64,000 nt of DNA, taken from Malurus cyaneus samueli. Its lineage: Eukaryota; Chordata; Aves; Passeriformes; Maluridae. The notes below the pieces were generated by a model that was given only the letters and a program-made list of their open reading frames with translations, did not search any database and was not told where the DNA came from. Shown piece by piece: positions 12,405-25,100 of the stretch. Position 1 is the stretch's first letter. Every line of letters begins with the position of its first letter. Both the position numbers and the translations under genes were made by a program. The stretch covers positions 4,552,189 through 4,616,188 of the forward strand of contig CM019230.1 in the NCBI GenBank assembly GCA_009741485.1, given 5' to 3'.

Positions 12405-14628
12405 CCCTCGTGTCAAGGCTGCAATGCAAGCAACGTTTCAAAGTGATTACAGCACTCTTGGTGATTTACAGATGTGCCTCTGCCTAGCTCAATAATGAAC
12501 AAAACCAAAAGGAAGGGGCTGCTCTAACCACAACCAAACCCCAGGATATTAAGCAGTGTCCTTCGAAGACATTTGGACTTTTCCATTTTCATAATTTCTC
12601 TGCAGTAAGAGGATTTCTGCAGCTGTTTACCTTGAAATCTGAAACTATCTCAAGCTTCGCTCCACAGAGGCTCTTCTATTTCTGTTCAGTTACCACACAT
12701 GCAAAAAGAAAAGATCTTTTTGTTATATCATATTTATTGAATGCCTCTGAACTCAAGGACTGGAAGAAACTATGTAAAATTGAAAAACCCAAATGGTTTC
12801 TAACTTGAAATGACCTTGCAGGAGATTTCTATATGAAATGCATAATAATCTGCTTTTACACACCTGGCTTATACATCAGCTGGTTGGCTTTAAGCTTTAA
12901 TTCCTAAAACCCTCAAGATAACAACTCTCTGTATTTATGACTAAGTCTTCACGTTTATCTTTCAATATTTCTCCCAAGGCCTCAAACTCCAAAAATGGAG
13001 CTCTTTTGGGCATCAATCAGTGACCATTTGCCTTGGAAAGGTTTTTAAAGTTGTCTTTATGAAACATGCTGGTGAAACTGGCCAGGAAGCCTCTTCTCCT
13101 AATCTTGATTATTGCATTTACTCATTTTCTGATTGAACTCCTGATCTCTTGCAGAACAGGCATGAAGTGAGTTTAGACTCCTCTTGATCAGGAAGCCTGA
13201 GCAGCCTGGGATGAACTTCAGGAACAGCAAAGCCTTGGGGAAGTTAGGGAGGTAGAAATTAAAACAAAACCCATTTCTTCATGGAAATTTCATGGAAATT
13301 GAACAATGAGACTGTGATTTGTGCTTTGAAGAGAAGAACAAGAAGAGAAAAATGTTATTCATCAATAATAGGAATGAGAGCACCACCAGCATCTCCCTTT
13401 CCCTGGGCAGACACATCCTGTGTGGGGTGGGGGCTTCCCCTGGACCTCCAGGCAGCCCTGACCCCACTGAGGCTGCAAATGCTCCCAGGAGATGCTGCAC
13501 CAATCTCTCTGTTCACCTGAAATGTTCCCTGGCACCCCTCAGCTGAGGCTCTGCTCCCTTCCACTTCTACATGTAATTAGAATTTAGCAAAGAGTCTGTC
13601 ATTGATTTAATTGCTGCTGCCTTTCTCTTCAGGAAAACATCTAAAACCAAATCATTAATCCCTCAGCTTTCTCCGCTGCTTCAGATTATCCAGGGGCATT
13701 TCTCAGAAGTTTTAAATTTGATTTTGTTATGTAAATGGTGAAATCTGAAGTTCTACTTCTCAAGGTGCTGTGTGCACTCCTGCACTGATCAGGGCTCTGT
13801 GACAGCACCTGTGGGTCTTGAAAGGGCTGCTAAAGGACAAAAAAAGGAAAGAAATAAAAAGGAAAAAGAAAAAAAACCTCCTTCACAGAAGCCTCGTCCC
13901 CAGCAGCTGCAGCTCCACTTGTGCAGGAGAAAAGGGAGTTGAAACCAGCTCTCCACTCCCTTTTCCCCTCCAGAAATCCCTGCTTTTGGCTCTGTGTCAC
14001 CTCCAAACTCTCCCTGCCAGTGACCAGATGTACATTCCTTGTCCATCCCCACTCCCCCACCCAGACATTCCTGCAGAAATGAGAGTCCCCACAGGAAATA
14101 ATGATGGGACAATAGAAGGGCAGCCCCTGAGCTGAAACTCCATTTCCTTCCTCATTACTCAAGCATCAAAGATCGAACCTTGGAAAAAATTCACTCGAGG
14201 AGGACAATGAATGGGTGCAAACATAACCGAAGGGAATTCATTTAAGACTCTGGATGAATATTCATGGGGAAATATTTCTGCATTGTTTGCCTAGCTCTAA
14301 TTGTGTTCATTAAAGGAAAGCTTCATTAGCGAAGGCAGGAGCATATTGTTGTGCACAGCAGTGAAGAAAATACAATCCTAGAAATAGCACTTGCTGGGTT
14401 TTGTTTTTGTTTTTTTTTTAAACTGTGTGCAGGTTTGTCAGCTACTGGTAACAAAGGAAACATTTCAGAGTTATAATGAGCTCAAATGTTCACATTAACA
14501 ATTCAAATTTCATAAAAGGGACAGCCATGGCTCGAGTTTCTCATAAAACAAACAGCAGCACCCAAATACCGGAATTGAACTTGGGGGAAGGGCTGGATCC
14601 TGGGAGCAGCTCGTGGGTAAAAAACAGA
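12405..14628. other. Non-coding unique sequence, no gene seen
   Basis: No gene was recognised. Around 13280-13560 and 13790-14160 several frames are open on both strands at once, reflecting local base composition. An A-rich purine stretch lies at about 13838-13877. The block at 14210-14380 is listed separately. Confidence 0.65.
14210..14380. promoter_or_regulatory. Candidate conserved non-coding element
   Basis: The block contains a perfect 12-bp palindrome ATGAATATTCAT at 14254-14265, a SOX-like CATTGTTTGC, and CTAATTGTG and TTCATTAAAGG cores within about 100 bp. No repeat family was recognised. The density of known motif types makes it one of the better enhancer candidates, but motif matching by eye is weak evidence. 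Confidence 0.32.
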
Positions 14629-15123
14629 ATGGATGGATGGATGGATGGATGGATGGATGGATGGATGGATGGATGATGGATGGATGATGGATGATGGAAG
14701 GATGATGGATGGATGGATGGATGGATGGATGGATGGATGGATGGAGGGGATGGATGGATGGATGGATGGATGGATGGATGGATGGGATGGATGGATGGAT
14801 GGATGGATGGATGGATGGATGGATGGATGGATGGATGGATGGATGGATGGATGGAGGGATGGATGGATGGATGGATGGATGGATGGATGGATGGATGGAT
14901 GGATGGATGGATGGATGGATGGATGGAGTGGATGGATGGATGGATGGATGGATGGATGATGGATGGATGGATGGATGGATGGAGGAGGTGGATGGATGGA
15001 TGGATGGTATGGATGGATGATGGATGGATGGATGGATGGATGGATGGATGGATGGATGGATGGATGGATGGATGGATGGATGGATGGCCCAGGGATGGAT
15101 GGATGGCCCAGGGATAGATGGAT
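14629..15123. repeat. (GGAT)n tetranucleotide microsatellite array, about 495 bp
   Basis: The plus strand is almost entirely GGAT repeats, broken by indels and substitutions such as GATGATGG, GGAGGGG, GGAGTGG and GGAGGAGG, and near the right end by two GGCCCAGGGAT units. It generates long frames in several phases (Met-Asp-Gly-Trp on plus, Ile-His-Pro-Ser on minus, up to 249 codons). These are artefacts of a period that is stop-free in many frames. Arrays like this are length-polymorphic and often mis-assembled. Confidence 0.97.
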
Positions 15124-16714
15124 TTGAGATGCTCATGAAATTGCTTCCATCTAATTGCTGGGGGCACAAAGGTGCCATCTCTGGCCTCGGTGCCAGCTGA
15201 CAGGAGAAGGCTCTGTTTGTCAGCAAAAACACCCTCAGTTCTGCGAACCACCAGCACACAAAAACAGCCTGGCTGCTCCCTGGGGTGGACTGGAAACTGG
15301 GTATTTTCTGGGTAAAATCAGGGCTCCCTTTCTCTGAGAAACACCCAACCTTTCACTAGCAGGGTGTCAGCATTACACCCCTGGGTCACACTCTGGGGAC
15401 ATTGCTGAACAGTTCCACCACGATCCTGCATTCCTCCTGTGTGCAGTGAATGTCTCCAGGAGAATCCCCTCCATTCTCAGGAGAGGAGCTGCAGCCAAGC
15501 CTGGAATGGTGCCTGATATTGGGCATTGTCATAATCAGATCCGTTTGGGGGCTGAGTGTTTTAGGGGAGCTCAAGGGCATCAACACCCAAAGCTGAGACC
15601 ACTTGTGTTCCTCATGGGCCTGGCAGTTACAGGAGAAGAAAACGCAGAGGAAATCCTGCTGTTGCTGAGCCAGAATCAGAGAGTCAGTGAAAGCCTGAGG
15701 AAAACTCTCCTGAAAGTAAATGAAACAATTTGGGGGGTTCACATCCCCCTGGGATGCTCCAGGGCACCCTCAGATCTCTTCAGACCCCACGAAATGGGAG
15801 GAAATCAGTAAGGATGTCTATGAAATCAGCTCATGAGGGGGATTTGGATTCCTGGTGCCAGTTCCAGGATGTTCCACCCATCTGGGAATTAGCATTTTGT
15901 GGGGTTAATGCACCTGGCTCCCATTAATCACCATAGGGCCACAAACACATAAATTTCCCCATAAAAAGCACACAAACAAACCACCAACATTCCCTCAGCC
16001 CCTGGGCACACAGGGATATCTCAGCCCTCTGAGGTAATGGAGAGAAAGGGAGCCCAAACTCACAGTACATAAATACACTGACTGCAGATAAGGAGTTTAT
16101 AATTTTTTTTTTTTGCCAGGACTATGTGTAACACCACTTTCAGTTGGATTAGGTGTCTCCTCCTGACAGAAATATCACCAGACAAAAATCAATAAAGCTG
16201 TTAAAGACCTCAGCAGATTTATCTCCTACATATTACACCTGATATTTTCTCATGCCCCCCTCTAAAGTGCAAGCTTTTGTCTACTGGCATTTCCCAAATG
16301 TGAGAAGCTAAAAAGATTCAAAAGCCAGCCCTGCAGGGGAAGGGAAGCTCTGTGGCCAAATCAAATTAGACTCCCATTACCTGGGACAGCAGGAACACCT
16401 CCCAACAATTACTTTTTGACACACTAATCTATGAATTGAACACTCAATTGCAACAATTTTAAATGGCTGTTTTAGTTGAAAAAATAACCAGCGGAGGTTG
16501 GATGGGTTTCTAGGTGGATAGGGGGAATTTCCACCTTTAGAACAACTTCTAAAATTGTGTCAGAGACTAAATAGAGTCAAATATTTATAGGTGCCATCAT
16601 GTTTGTTTTTTTAGGTTTTCCCCACTAGATCCAACCTATGGACACAGTGGAGAAGATCAGGTACAGGCAGTCCCAGCCTCATCCTTACATAATCCTCAGG
16701 TGAGAAAAATCCAT

Positions 16715-16860
16715 CAGTAATGGCACTATCTGTCCATTAATAACAAGTGGCAACTCTAAATGCTGCCAGAATAATGCAACCACTGGAATTAACACCCAGG
16801 TTCCAAAATGCTAATTAAAGTGCACCCACTGTGAAACCCATCCTGAAATTTATTAAAGAC
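16715..16860. promoter_or_regulatory. Candidate conserved non-coding stretch
   Basis: The stretch carries TCCATTAATAAC, an NKX2-like CAAGTGGC, ATAATGCAACC and GCTAATTAAAG within 150 bp with no recognised repeat. Motif density is the only evidence, so it should be read as a place to check for conservation. Confidence 0.2.
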
Positions 16861-18819
16861 AGAAGAAGATGATGTGCATAGGAAAGAAGGCTTTTCTGTT
16901 TTTACAGGAGGAGAACAAGACATGACGAGAATGATGAACTCAATGCAGGTTCTTTGAGCCACAAATATTACTTTAATTTACAGAACATTTCTCCTGAAAG
17001 AATTTTCAGATAGTCATCTAGCAGTCCTGTCCATCTTCCTTCATTTTTCAGCCCTGGGTTCTATACAGTACATTGATTTTTGAATGTCTGCTCCAAGAGC
17101 TTTCTTTGTTTAAAGAATTTTATTAAGCTCAGCATGCAGGAGGAAGGAGTCATAAACATTAGCCAGACCATAAGAAAGAAAAAAAAAAACAGTTAAAAGT
17201 AATAAAGCGAAAAATCAGATTGAAATGAAGCTAAAATATACAGCCCTCTAATCTGCAGAATTTAATATAATTTATGCTCCTAATGACTCCATATTCCTTC
17301 CTTATTGAATTTCCTCTATTTAACTGATATTGATGCTGTCCCAGATGTAATTGCCCTACGCTGGTGCCAAGAGAAGGAAGCTGAGCTTCAGCAGTTTTCC
17401 AGAAACAACTTCCCATTATCACCCTCACATCTCAGCAGATCAGGGCTCCCCAAACCGAGTGAGGTGGATCCTCATCTGTATTCACAGCTCCTCTGCTGCA
17501 GGAGCAGCTCAGGATCACATCCAAATGTCTGATGGGCTTTTCAGAGCTACAGTACATCTGATTTACTGCTGCTCCAGCAAACTGTTGTGCTCATTACCAT
17601 TGTGAGTCGAAGCACTTAGATTATTTTTTTTCTTTCCCCTGTCCCTTGTATTATTGCGGTTTTAAGAGGCTCCAGTGATAGATCGTTGATGGGGGGGGAA
17701 AAAAAAAATCAGGCTCATCTTATATTTTCAGTTTATAATTATCTGGTTTGAAGATAGAGAGTATTTCCTGGCCACAGCATGGCCACAGCACTGTTTTTAG
17801 TGGTGATTCTAAAATTTATGCAGAATACTCCTTTTTACTACCAAAAAATCCCCCAAACAACCATGAAACATTCGAGTCACTGAGTAACAGTTCCTTAAAC
17901 ACTTAATACTGTGGCATTTTGGTATTCCAAAGTAAATTTCAGAAACTTGAACCGCACTTGAATTGCATTAATGTTTATCTCAGATTTACAGGAACATCTG
18001 CACCCACGAGGGAAATTATTTTGGTAATTAGAAGGCAGCCATGCTTTTGTTTGATTAGCTGACAGGGTCAAGGATTACAAAGTAACATATCCTGACACAA
18101 AGATTTCAATAACAAAAAACCCAAGCAATCTAGAAAACACCTTTGCACACCTATTCTGACTCCATTTTTAATTAGCACACCTTGACTTCATTATTACATC
18201 CACCCTAATTTATGTTTTCTTGTCAAGAAGCCAAGAAAGGAAACCGTAGAACAGATGAACCAGGAGTGTCAATAGCTCATCTATTCCAGTAGAAGTTTTC
18301 TAGGTAACAAATGCAAAAAGATGATTAAAATAAAGCTTTCAGAACAAGCTTTTTTCCTTTTTTTCCCTCTCAGTCATAAGACAGTCACAGATCCAACCAC
18401 CAGTCGAGGAGATCAGGAACTCCAAATCGCCAGAAATGCAGGATCTTAAAGTGATTTTGGAAGGAAAGTCTTCACTCGGTGGTGATTACAAGACAATGGC
18501 CCCAAATTAAGGGCTGATGGATGCTTGAGAGGTTTCTCCACATCCCTTTTTTCCCGTTCTGGGGCACGCACTGATTGCATATTCAAACTACAATGGTTAG
18601 CAGTTCACCAATCCCTCTCTGCAGATTTTCATCCACTCCAATTCACGGCAGAACCCAAGGCTGGCAGCAAGATACACCCTTCAAGGTTATTTTCAGAGCC
18701 CTTCTAATTTCACCTCGGATTTTGATCAAAAATTGCTTCCTATTTTTTTTCAGCGGTTCACCTCTGGAATCATTGGCATCCTTGAGGAAATCTTTACTTT
18801 AAAAAATAATTGTTATAGC

Positions 18820-19060
18820 AAGGTCTACACCTCTGTCTTTAAGAATAATTAGGATCTGCGGGGATTCCAAATGATATTCAGATGCGTATTTATCATAGCC
18901 AAGTTAATTAACACTCTTCACTAAGGACAAAATAATTAAACTAGTCATGTTTAATGAAATTTCAATGATAGTTGATGTCTCCAAGTAGGAAATCTAAAAT
19001 ACATTAGTTGGACTGATTTGTTACCAGTCAGATTTTTACTAATTAAATGTCCTTTCTCAA
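18820..19060. promoter_or_regulatory. Candidate conserved non-coding stretch (TAAT-rich)
   Basis: Repeated TAAT/ATTA cores (AATAATTAGG, GTTAATTAACAC, AATAATTAAACTAG, ACTAATTAAATG) lie in repeat-free sequence with a few CpGs (ATCTGCGGGG, AGATGCGTA). Composition resembles homeodomain-bound enhancers, but AT-richness alone will produce some of these cores. Confidence 0.22.
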
Positions 19061-19559
19061 TTTATGTCGAACTCCCTTTTCCATTTCTGCTGCCATAAAA
19101 CAAAGGCCTCATAAGCTCCCAGCCACTTCTTTTGGTGGGAAACAAACCTACTCAAAATGTCACACTTCAGTGCAATTGTTAGCAAAGCATTTATTTTTGC
19201 ATTAATTTTAATTATTCCTAGACATCCAAACGCTTCTCCAGGCTGTACCAAACCCATCTTTCTCCCCCCATCCCCATTTTTTCTGCTGTTTCCTGAGCTC
19301 TCCTCGCTCTGGGACCATCCCAGGTATTGGATGCTCCAATGCAGATCTTTACCAGAGAATTGTGTGAGTGGGGATCCCATAATTACCCAGAAAAACAGCC
19401 TCTGTCCCATCTGCTATTTACTCCAACGAGGTATCACCATTAAAATCAGACTCAAAGCCAGCTCTGCTCTGATTCCCATCATCTCTGCCCCATTTTAATG
19501 GTGGAATTGCAGGACAGACCCTGATGGTTCAGCTCCAGCAATCAGCAGCTGCTGCTCCA

Positions 19560-19579
19560 TCCTCCTCCTCCTCCTCCTC
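19560..19579. repeat. (TCC)7 trinucleotide microsatellite
   Basis: About seven perfect TCC units are visible. On the minus strand this reads as a GAG run and yields a Glu stretch in a chance frame. Confidence 0.9.
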
Positions 19580-20712
19580 TGAGGATGGACAGATCTGATT
19601 TGGAGGATGTGGAAGCCAGAACTGAATGGCTGCACCCTCCCCTCTGTTTTGTCTTGTTTGGAGAATTAAAAAGTGGTTTTTAGTCACCAGCTGACACCTC
19701 CTGTGCACAGCACTCCCGCTCCAGATGGTGCAGCACAGCTGAGGCCAGGGCAGCCCAGGGTCACTGCAAGCACAGTTTGGATCCAAGGTTGTTTGAGATG
19801 TGCAATTTTTGCATTCAGACAGCCTGGCTGGCCTCCTAGGAATAAACTCTGGACTCAAATCAAGTTCCCTGATAATTAGGAGATAGATCTGCTCTGATTA
19901 TTTCTTCCTCAGCCGTAAAAAGCAGTGGCCCAGCAACTGGTCATGAATGTGCTTTACTGGAAACTCAGCCCTCTGGAAAACACTGACTGGTGCAAAAAGG
20001 AAAATTCAATACTGCTGCAAGACAGCTATTCCAGACTGGCTTATTGATCTGCTGATTATCTTTTCATAATATACAGATATTTTGGGTTGTCACACAATGT
20101 TCATGAATCTGTTGGCTGTTAAAACCGTGTTTATCTCTGCATCAGTCCCAGAGAGATGGAAATTACTGAGTAGAGGAGCACAGCATTGATTTAGGGGCTT
20201 TTACTTCTGTGTAACAGATTTGTTTTTGAGAGCTTTATGTATTTTAACAAAATTTTTCTCGGTGGTTTAAAAATATGTTATTTCTACCTCTCTAACAAGG
20301 GGGCTGTGAGTACATGACACCAAGCAAATGTTTCCACAAACCTTCCTGTATGTGTGGTACAGCTGTTTCTCCTCAAGGATTCATCCCCCAGCACTCAGGG
20401 CACCGAGCACAAGCTCAATTCCTTTCACATGCACCTCTTTTTGGTGATATTTGGGAGGTGAGAGCTGAGGAAATATATTTGGGCTGGAAATTGCATTTGT
20501 GTGTTGAGATAGAAGAGGCTGTCGAGGGTAGTCATGGGGTGCGCAGCCCTAGGGATCCTCTTGTGTTTGTGTCATTATGGCATCTTTAGTTCCTGTCTCT
20601 GCTGCTCATGGGGGTGTTGAGGCCAGAGAGCCATCCCCAGATTCCTCCAGTGCCAGCCCTGTGGGCTCATGGGGCGCTGCTGGCCCCAAAATTTTCCCTT
20701 GCTGGAGGAGGA

Positions 20713-20878
20713 CCCTCTCCCTTCCCTTCCCTTTCCTTCCTTCCCTTCCCTTCCCTTCCTTCCTTCCCTTTCCCTTCCCTTCCCTTCCCTTCTTCTTCCC
20801 TCCTTCCCTCCTTCCCTTCCCTTCCCTTCCTTCCCTTTCTTTCCCTCCTTCCCTTCCCTTCCCTTCTCCCTTCCTCCC
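20713..20878. repeat. Pure polypyrimidine tract, (CCCTT)n-like, 166 nt
   Basis: Every base from 20713 to 20878 on the plus strand is C or T, mostly as CCCTT and CCTT units with slippage variants. Long homopurine-homopyrimidine tracts with mirror-like symmetry can form triplex (H-DNA) structures; that is known for such tracts in general and not shown here. Overlapping Pro/Leu/Phe/Ser and Lys/Glu/Gly/Arg frames on the two strands are artefacts. Confidence 0.97.
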
Positions 20879-21999
20879 ATTTTTGATTTCATCATTCAGC
20901 TGCCTTATTTTCGGTTTTTTCACCCTCAAAGTTCACAAATCCTATAAAACCCCTAAGATCTTGCATCTTGCAGTTTCCTGATCTGTATTTCCAACGACAG
21001 GGCAAATATTTTCTCAGACGTTTTTCCTTCCTGCAGCACTTTAATTTCTATAAATATACTTTTAGATTTCTATGATGTCTGTCCTTCCCCAATCCCACCC
21101 CATAGCACTGCAGCATCCCCTGGCCCTCCCTAACCCCACAGCAAGCCACCCACCCCAAAGAACAAATCCATATGCAAAAAATCCCATTATTCCTCTAAGC
21201 AACTTATGCCACGAATAAAGCCCGAAGACAGGACCCAATTCTCCACACAAAGCCGATGTGCAAACTCCTAAATTAAAAAGAAATCTCAGGCAGGTGGAAG
21301 TGCTGTTTGGGGACCTTTCTGGTGTTGCAGTTGCTGTGGAAACCGCTTCCTTTGTGCCCAGGCAAAGGCTCTGGATGTTGGGAGCATCATCCCAGCTATG
21401 CCTGGGATTGAAGGGAAACTGATGGGAATGCTCTGAGAAAAGGAAATATTCCAAATAAGGGTTTCCTTGGAAAACATCTCTCCTGAAAAATAAAAAAAAA
21501 AAGGGAAGGAGTGGCTGTTCTTGTGAAGTTGGGGGCTGTGGTTACAGCCTCAGGTCTCAGGGGGCGTCTCCTTCCAAGAGAAAGGGAGGGATCACAGCAA
21601 CAAATCTTTGTTAAAAGTAAATTTAAAAAATCACAAAATAACCAGCAAAAATATAAAGTATGGTTCTGACTTAAAAGTCTCACCCCTCCCTATAACTTTG
21701 ACCAGCACCAGTAGTTAAAAGAACTGTCAGGAAAGCAATAAAATTAATTCTTGTTTTATTACTACTTTTCCAATGTTTGCTTCAAGTTCAGAATTACCTC
21801 ATTCTGGGGTTTTCTACGAGTTCTGTGTAGACATCTGGGGAGTCTCAGATGGAGTTGGTTTCTCTTTGCTTTGTGTTTAAAACTGAATTATTTTCAGTGC
21901 TGCTGGTTCATTTTGTGTGAGGAATAAGAAAAAAACATCTGCAAACCCACCAGAATGAGGAGGGCACCTCTCAAACCTTGTCTTGATCTCAGTAAAACC

Positions 22000-22170
22000 C
22001 CTCAGTCGCCGCTAATATATTTACTTTTCTGACATTGATTTACATTAGAATCACAGCAAAACAATCCTGGTTTAATGGATTAGCCTTCATGGCTTGACGC
22101 ATTCTTAGCCTAAAATTAATAGGTTACTTAGCTTGAAATTAATAGCACCCTCAGGTTAATTTTTTTTGGT
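22000..22170. promoter_or_regulatory. Candidate conserved stretch with a duplicated TTAG...ATTAATAG motif
   Basis: Two near-identical motifs, TTAGCCTAAAATTAATAG and TTAGCTTGAAATTAATAG, sit five bases apart near 22107-22147, giving paired ATTA cores. The flanks (GTTTAATGGATTAGCC, with a PITX/OTX-like GGATTA) add homeodomain-type sites. Recognised repeats are absent. Function and conservation are inferred only. Confidence 0.28.
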
Positions 22171-25100
22171 TTTAGAAGTGGTTTGTATCAGCTACAATAT
22201 ATTGATGTGGCTTGGGTGGATTTTGCTCACGGTTACTTTAGTGCAGGCTCATGTCATGGTCACCCTACAGACACCTAAAGTCAAAGCCAGGATTTACACA
22301 GACAGGGGACCCAAGAAAAGTAGCAATGAGAAGCCTCAGAATCTCAGAATTCTCTTCAAAATAGAAGGGGAGTGGAAATTTGCAGTTTAAAGCAACTCAT
22401 CCCATGCTCTTTGGACCAGAGCGACCACTTAAATCTCTTAAATATAAAGATACGTTGCAAGGAATGTGCTACATGGAGCAGGAGAGTGTTTGAATCCATG
22501 GTATTGGTGTGGGATAAAAAAAACCATCAGAATCTCATGAATCTCAATAGTTTATTTTATCTTAATTTATTAATCCCAGTTTACAGGATTGACCACCATC
22601 AGAAAAAAAAAAAAGAGAGAAACCCACATGTTTTGATATTTTCCTACATATCTCAAGAATGGCTACTGAAAAGGAATGTAAAACTCACGAGAAAAATGCA
22701 TTTTTGGTGATGTCAGAAACCTCCAGCACACATTACTGCCATATATTTCAGGGAAGGAAAGGGGAAGCAAAACATTCATCATTCTAAATGCCATTTGACC
22801 TTTGTGAGTAAAAACACTAAAACAAGGAGCAACCACCCAGAATGGAGCAATTATTGCAACTTTTATCGTGGAAAAGGTTCCAAAGCATTTTTAACTCCTC
22901 TGGCAAGGTGCAGCCACAGACAGAGATGGTTCTTGTCTCCTCCAAAGGGCAGAAGCCCTTTCAGAATGTCTGAGAAAATGTTAGGGATTGTTTGGAACAG
23001 GAAACAAAAGGCCAGACAGATCGAGCTTAGATTAATAAAGTGGAGAGGTAAAAGTATTTTCCAGAAGGAGTTCTTCAACTTTTGTTTATTCCTTAAGAGA
23101 AAAGCCTTAGAAAAGGAAAAAAAGTTGGAAATGGTGCTGTGGATGAAGGTGAAAGCTGAGCTGGCAAACATTCCAGATTACATGAAAATGCCAGGAATGG
23201 GAGTGGAGAAGCTGCTTTCCACCAGGGATGGGAATGCTCTGCTTTTTCCCTCTGATTTTTTTATCAGCCAGTTGCTGATAAAGCCCCTTCCCTTTGCACC
23301 TGTTCCCCTGGAAATCCAGAAACTCCCCGCTCCTCTGATTTTTATTTTTATTTAAATATTTTTTATATATATAGATTTTTTTTATTTTCCCGTACCATGT
23401 GGGAGAAGCAGAAATTTCTGAACCCACTCCTAACCGGCCCTGGCTCCCAGCTCTGCCTCCTTCAGCGCCTTCCCCATCCAAGCTCTTTCACATAAACCAG
23501 GAAAATCACCCCGAGCTCAGGGATGGCTGAAAGATCCCACAAAATTCTTGCTCCAAACCCAGGAATTCTGGCAGATCCTGTCAGCACAGATGCAGGAGAG
23601 CCCCACAGGCAGCTGTTTGGCCGTTCTGGATGTCCAGCCCTTGGCAGAAACACTCCCAGCTCCATCTGGTGAAGCACAGGCTGCAGGCTGACCCAGGAAC
23701 AGGGAAAATCAGAGCTGGGAAAAGGGGATGAGCGAAAAAAAAATGTAAGAAATGGGGAAAGTAAACCCCTACGAAGTTTTCGTTTTTTTTTTCTTTAAAG
23801 GAAATAAATATCTTTGTATAATCACTGCAGTGACCAGGCCATCTCATGGGAGGAAAGGAAGAGTTACATGAGGAGAAGTCAAATCACTAAATTATTTTTT
23901 GTCTCCCACAGGGAAAGTACATAGTTATAAAGGAGGCATTAGCCTCTAAGAAAAATAAATTAAAAATCATGCATATCATTCTCCTGTGCTGTCTTTTCAT
24001 TTCCAGGAAATCTCCAGTCTTTTCAAGGAAGCAGAGTTGCTTACAGGGAATCTGATTTCAGAGAAATTTGATGTCATGTCTCTTTTTCTTTACTTTTTCT
24101 GTTCCTTTCCTGGAATGAGGATGTGTCACAGAACAACCTGCTCTTGGTGCCAGCAGCACTGGTTGGGATCTTTGTCATCAGCAATGGATTAATAGAGGAA
24201 TTCTGCAAATTTTCTAACTTCTTCTAAGAATTTACAGCAAATGCCCATTGCTTTTAAAATTGCTGTCCTTGATGGAGATCCTTGGCATGGATAAGTTTCC
24301 TTTCAGCTGTCTCTCAGCTAACCTGTGTCAGAGAAACGGAGATGTCACTCACAAAGACTCACATTCTGATTTTTTAAAAGAAAGATTTAAAATTTTAAAA
24401 GAAAATTTGAAGATTTAAAAAACTTTTAAAATAAATATTTGAAAGAAAGATTCCTTTCCATTAAAAAGGAGAGATGTTGGTTTTATTTTTGATGTGCAAA
24501 CATCTCATGAGATGCCCAATTCAAGTAAATCAAAGGAGGAACTTCCAACAGGAAGGTGATCTGGCACTTTGGGCACTTAAAAATGTCACTGACATTCTCC
24601 ATGGGACAAGATTGAGGCAGAGACACTCTGAAAAGACAATTGCAAATTGCCATTTGATTTTGCTGCAATTCTGTCACCGTCCCCCAGGACTGACAGGGAA
24701 AGGAGTGAGATCAATAAGACTCGTGGATCTCTTTATCCATTGTATTGCTTTGGCTAAAGCTGATAAACTCTGCAACTGAGGTGCCAAGGAAGAAAAATGA
24801 GAGTCTGCAAGACTCACTGCAAATTAAAATGAAGAGCAAAGAAACAAACAAAAAGATGGTTTAGGACATGTTTTAACATGATCAGGTATCCCTGCTATCA
24901 TCCACCGTGGATGAACAGTCAGCAAAGATAAGGATGTGAGATGAGATCCTTAAATCCACGTGTTATAAAATCAAATACCTCACCCAAGACCTGACCCTGG
25001 GCCTGAGCAGGAATTTTAATCCAAAATGATAGAGGATAGATAACAAATCCAACCCTGTGTGCCTCATCCAATCCAGGATGTGAAATGGGAAAACAGCGTG

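Larger units (their letters stand above)
15124..20712. other. Non-coding unique sequence, no gene seen
   Basis: No gene was recognised. A T-run lies near 16106-16115, a G8/A9 junction at about 17691-17709, and a (TCC)7 run at 19560-19579. Much of 16700-19060 is TAAT-rich and free of recognised repeats. Frames at 15386-15811 are open on both strands and show no family signature. Confidence 0.65.

Noticed and set aside
14161..14185. GATCGAACC resembling a tRNA T-loop
   Set aside because: No acceptor stem, D-arm or anticodon arm could be placed around it.
14510..15259. Minus- and plus-strand frames of 108-249 codons in the GGAT array
   Set aside because: The four-base unit is stop-free in many frames on both strands, and the peptides are pure repeats of Ile-His-Pro-Ser or Met-Asp-Gly-Trp.
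20575..20981. Overlapping Pro/Phe/Ser-rich and Lys/Glu/Gly-rich frames
   Set aside because: They come from the polypyrimidine tract; both strands are open in several frames at once.
22795..23355. 186-codon plus-strand frame
   Set aside because: There is no recognisable domain, an opposite-strand frame overlaps it, composition is A-rich, and no splice or promoter structure is visible. A frame of this length is not surprising in 64 kb.
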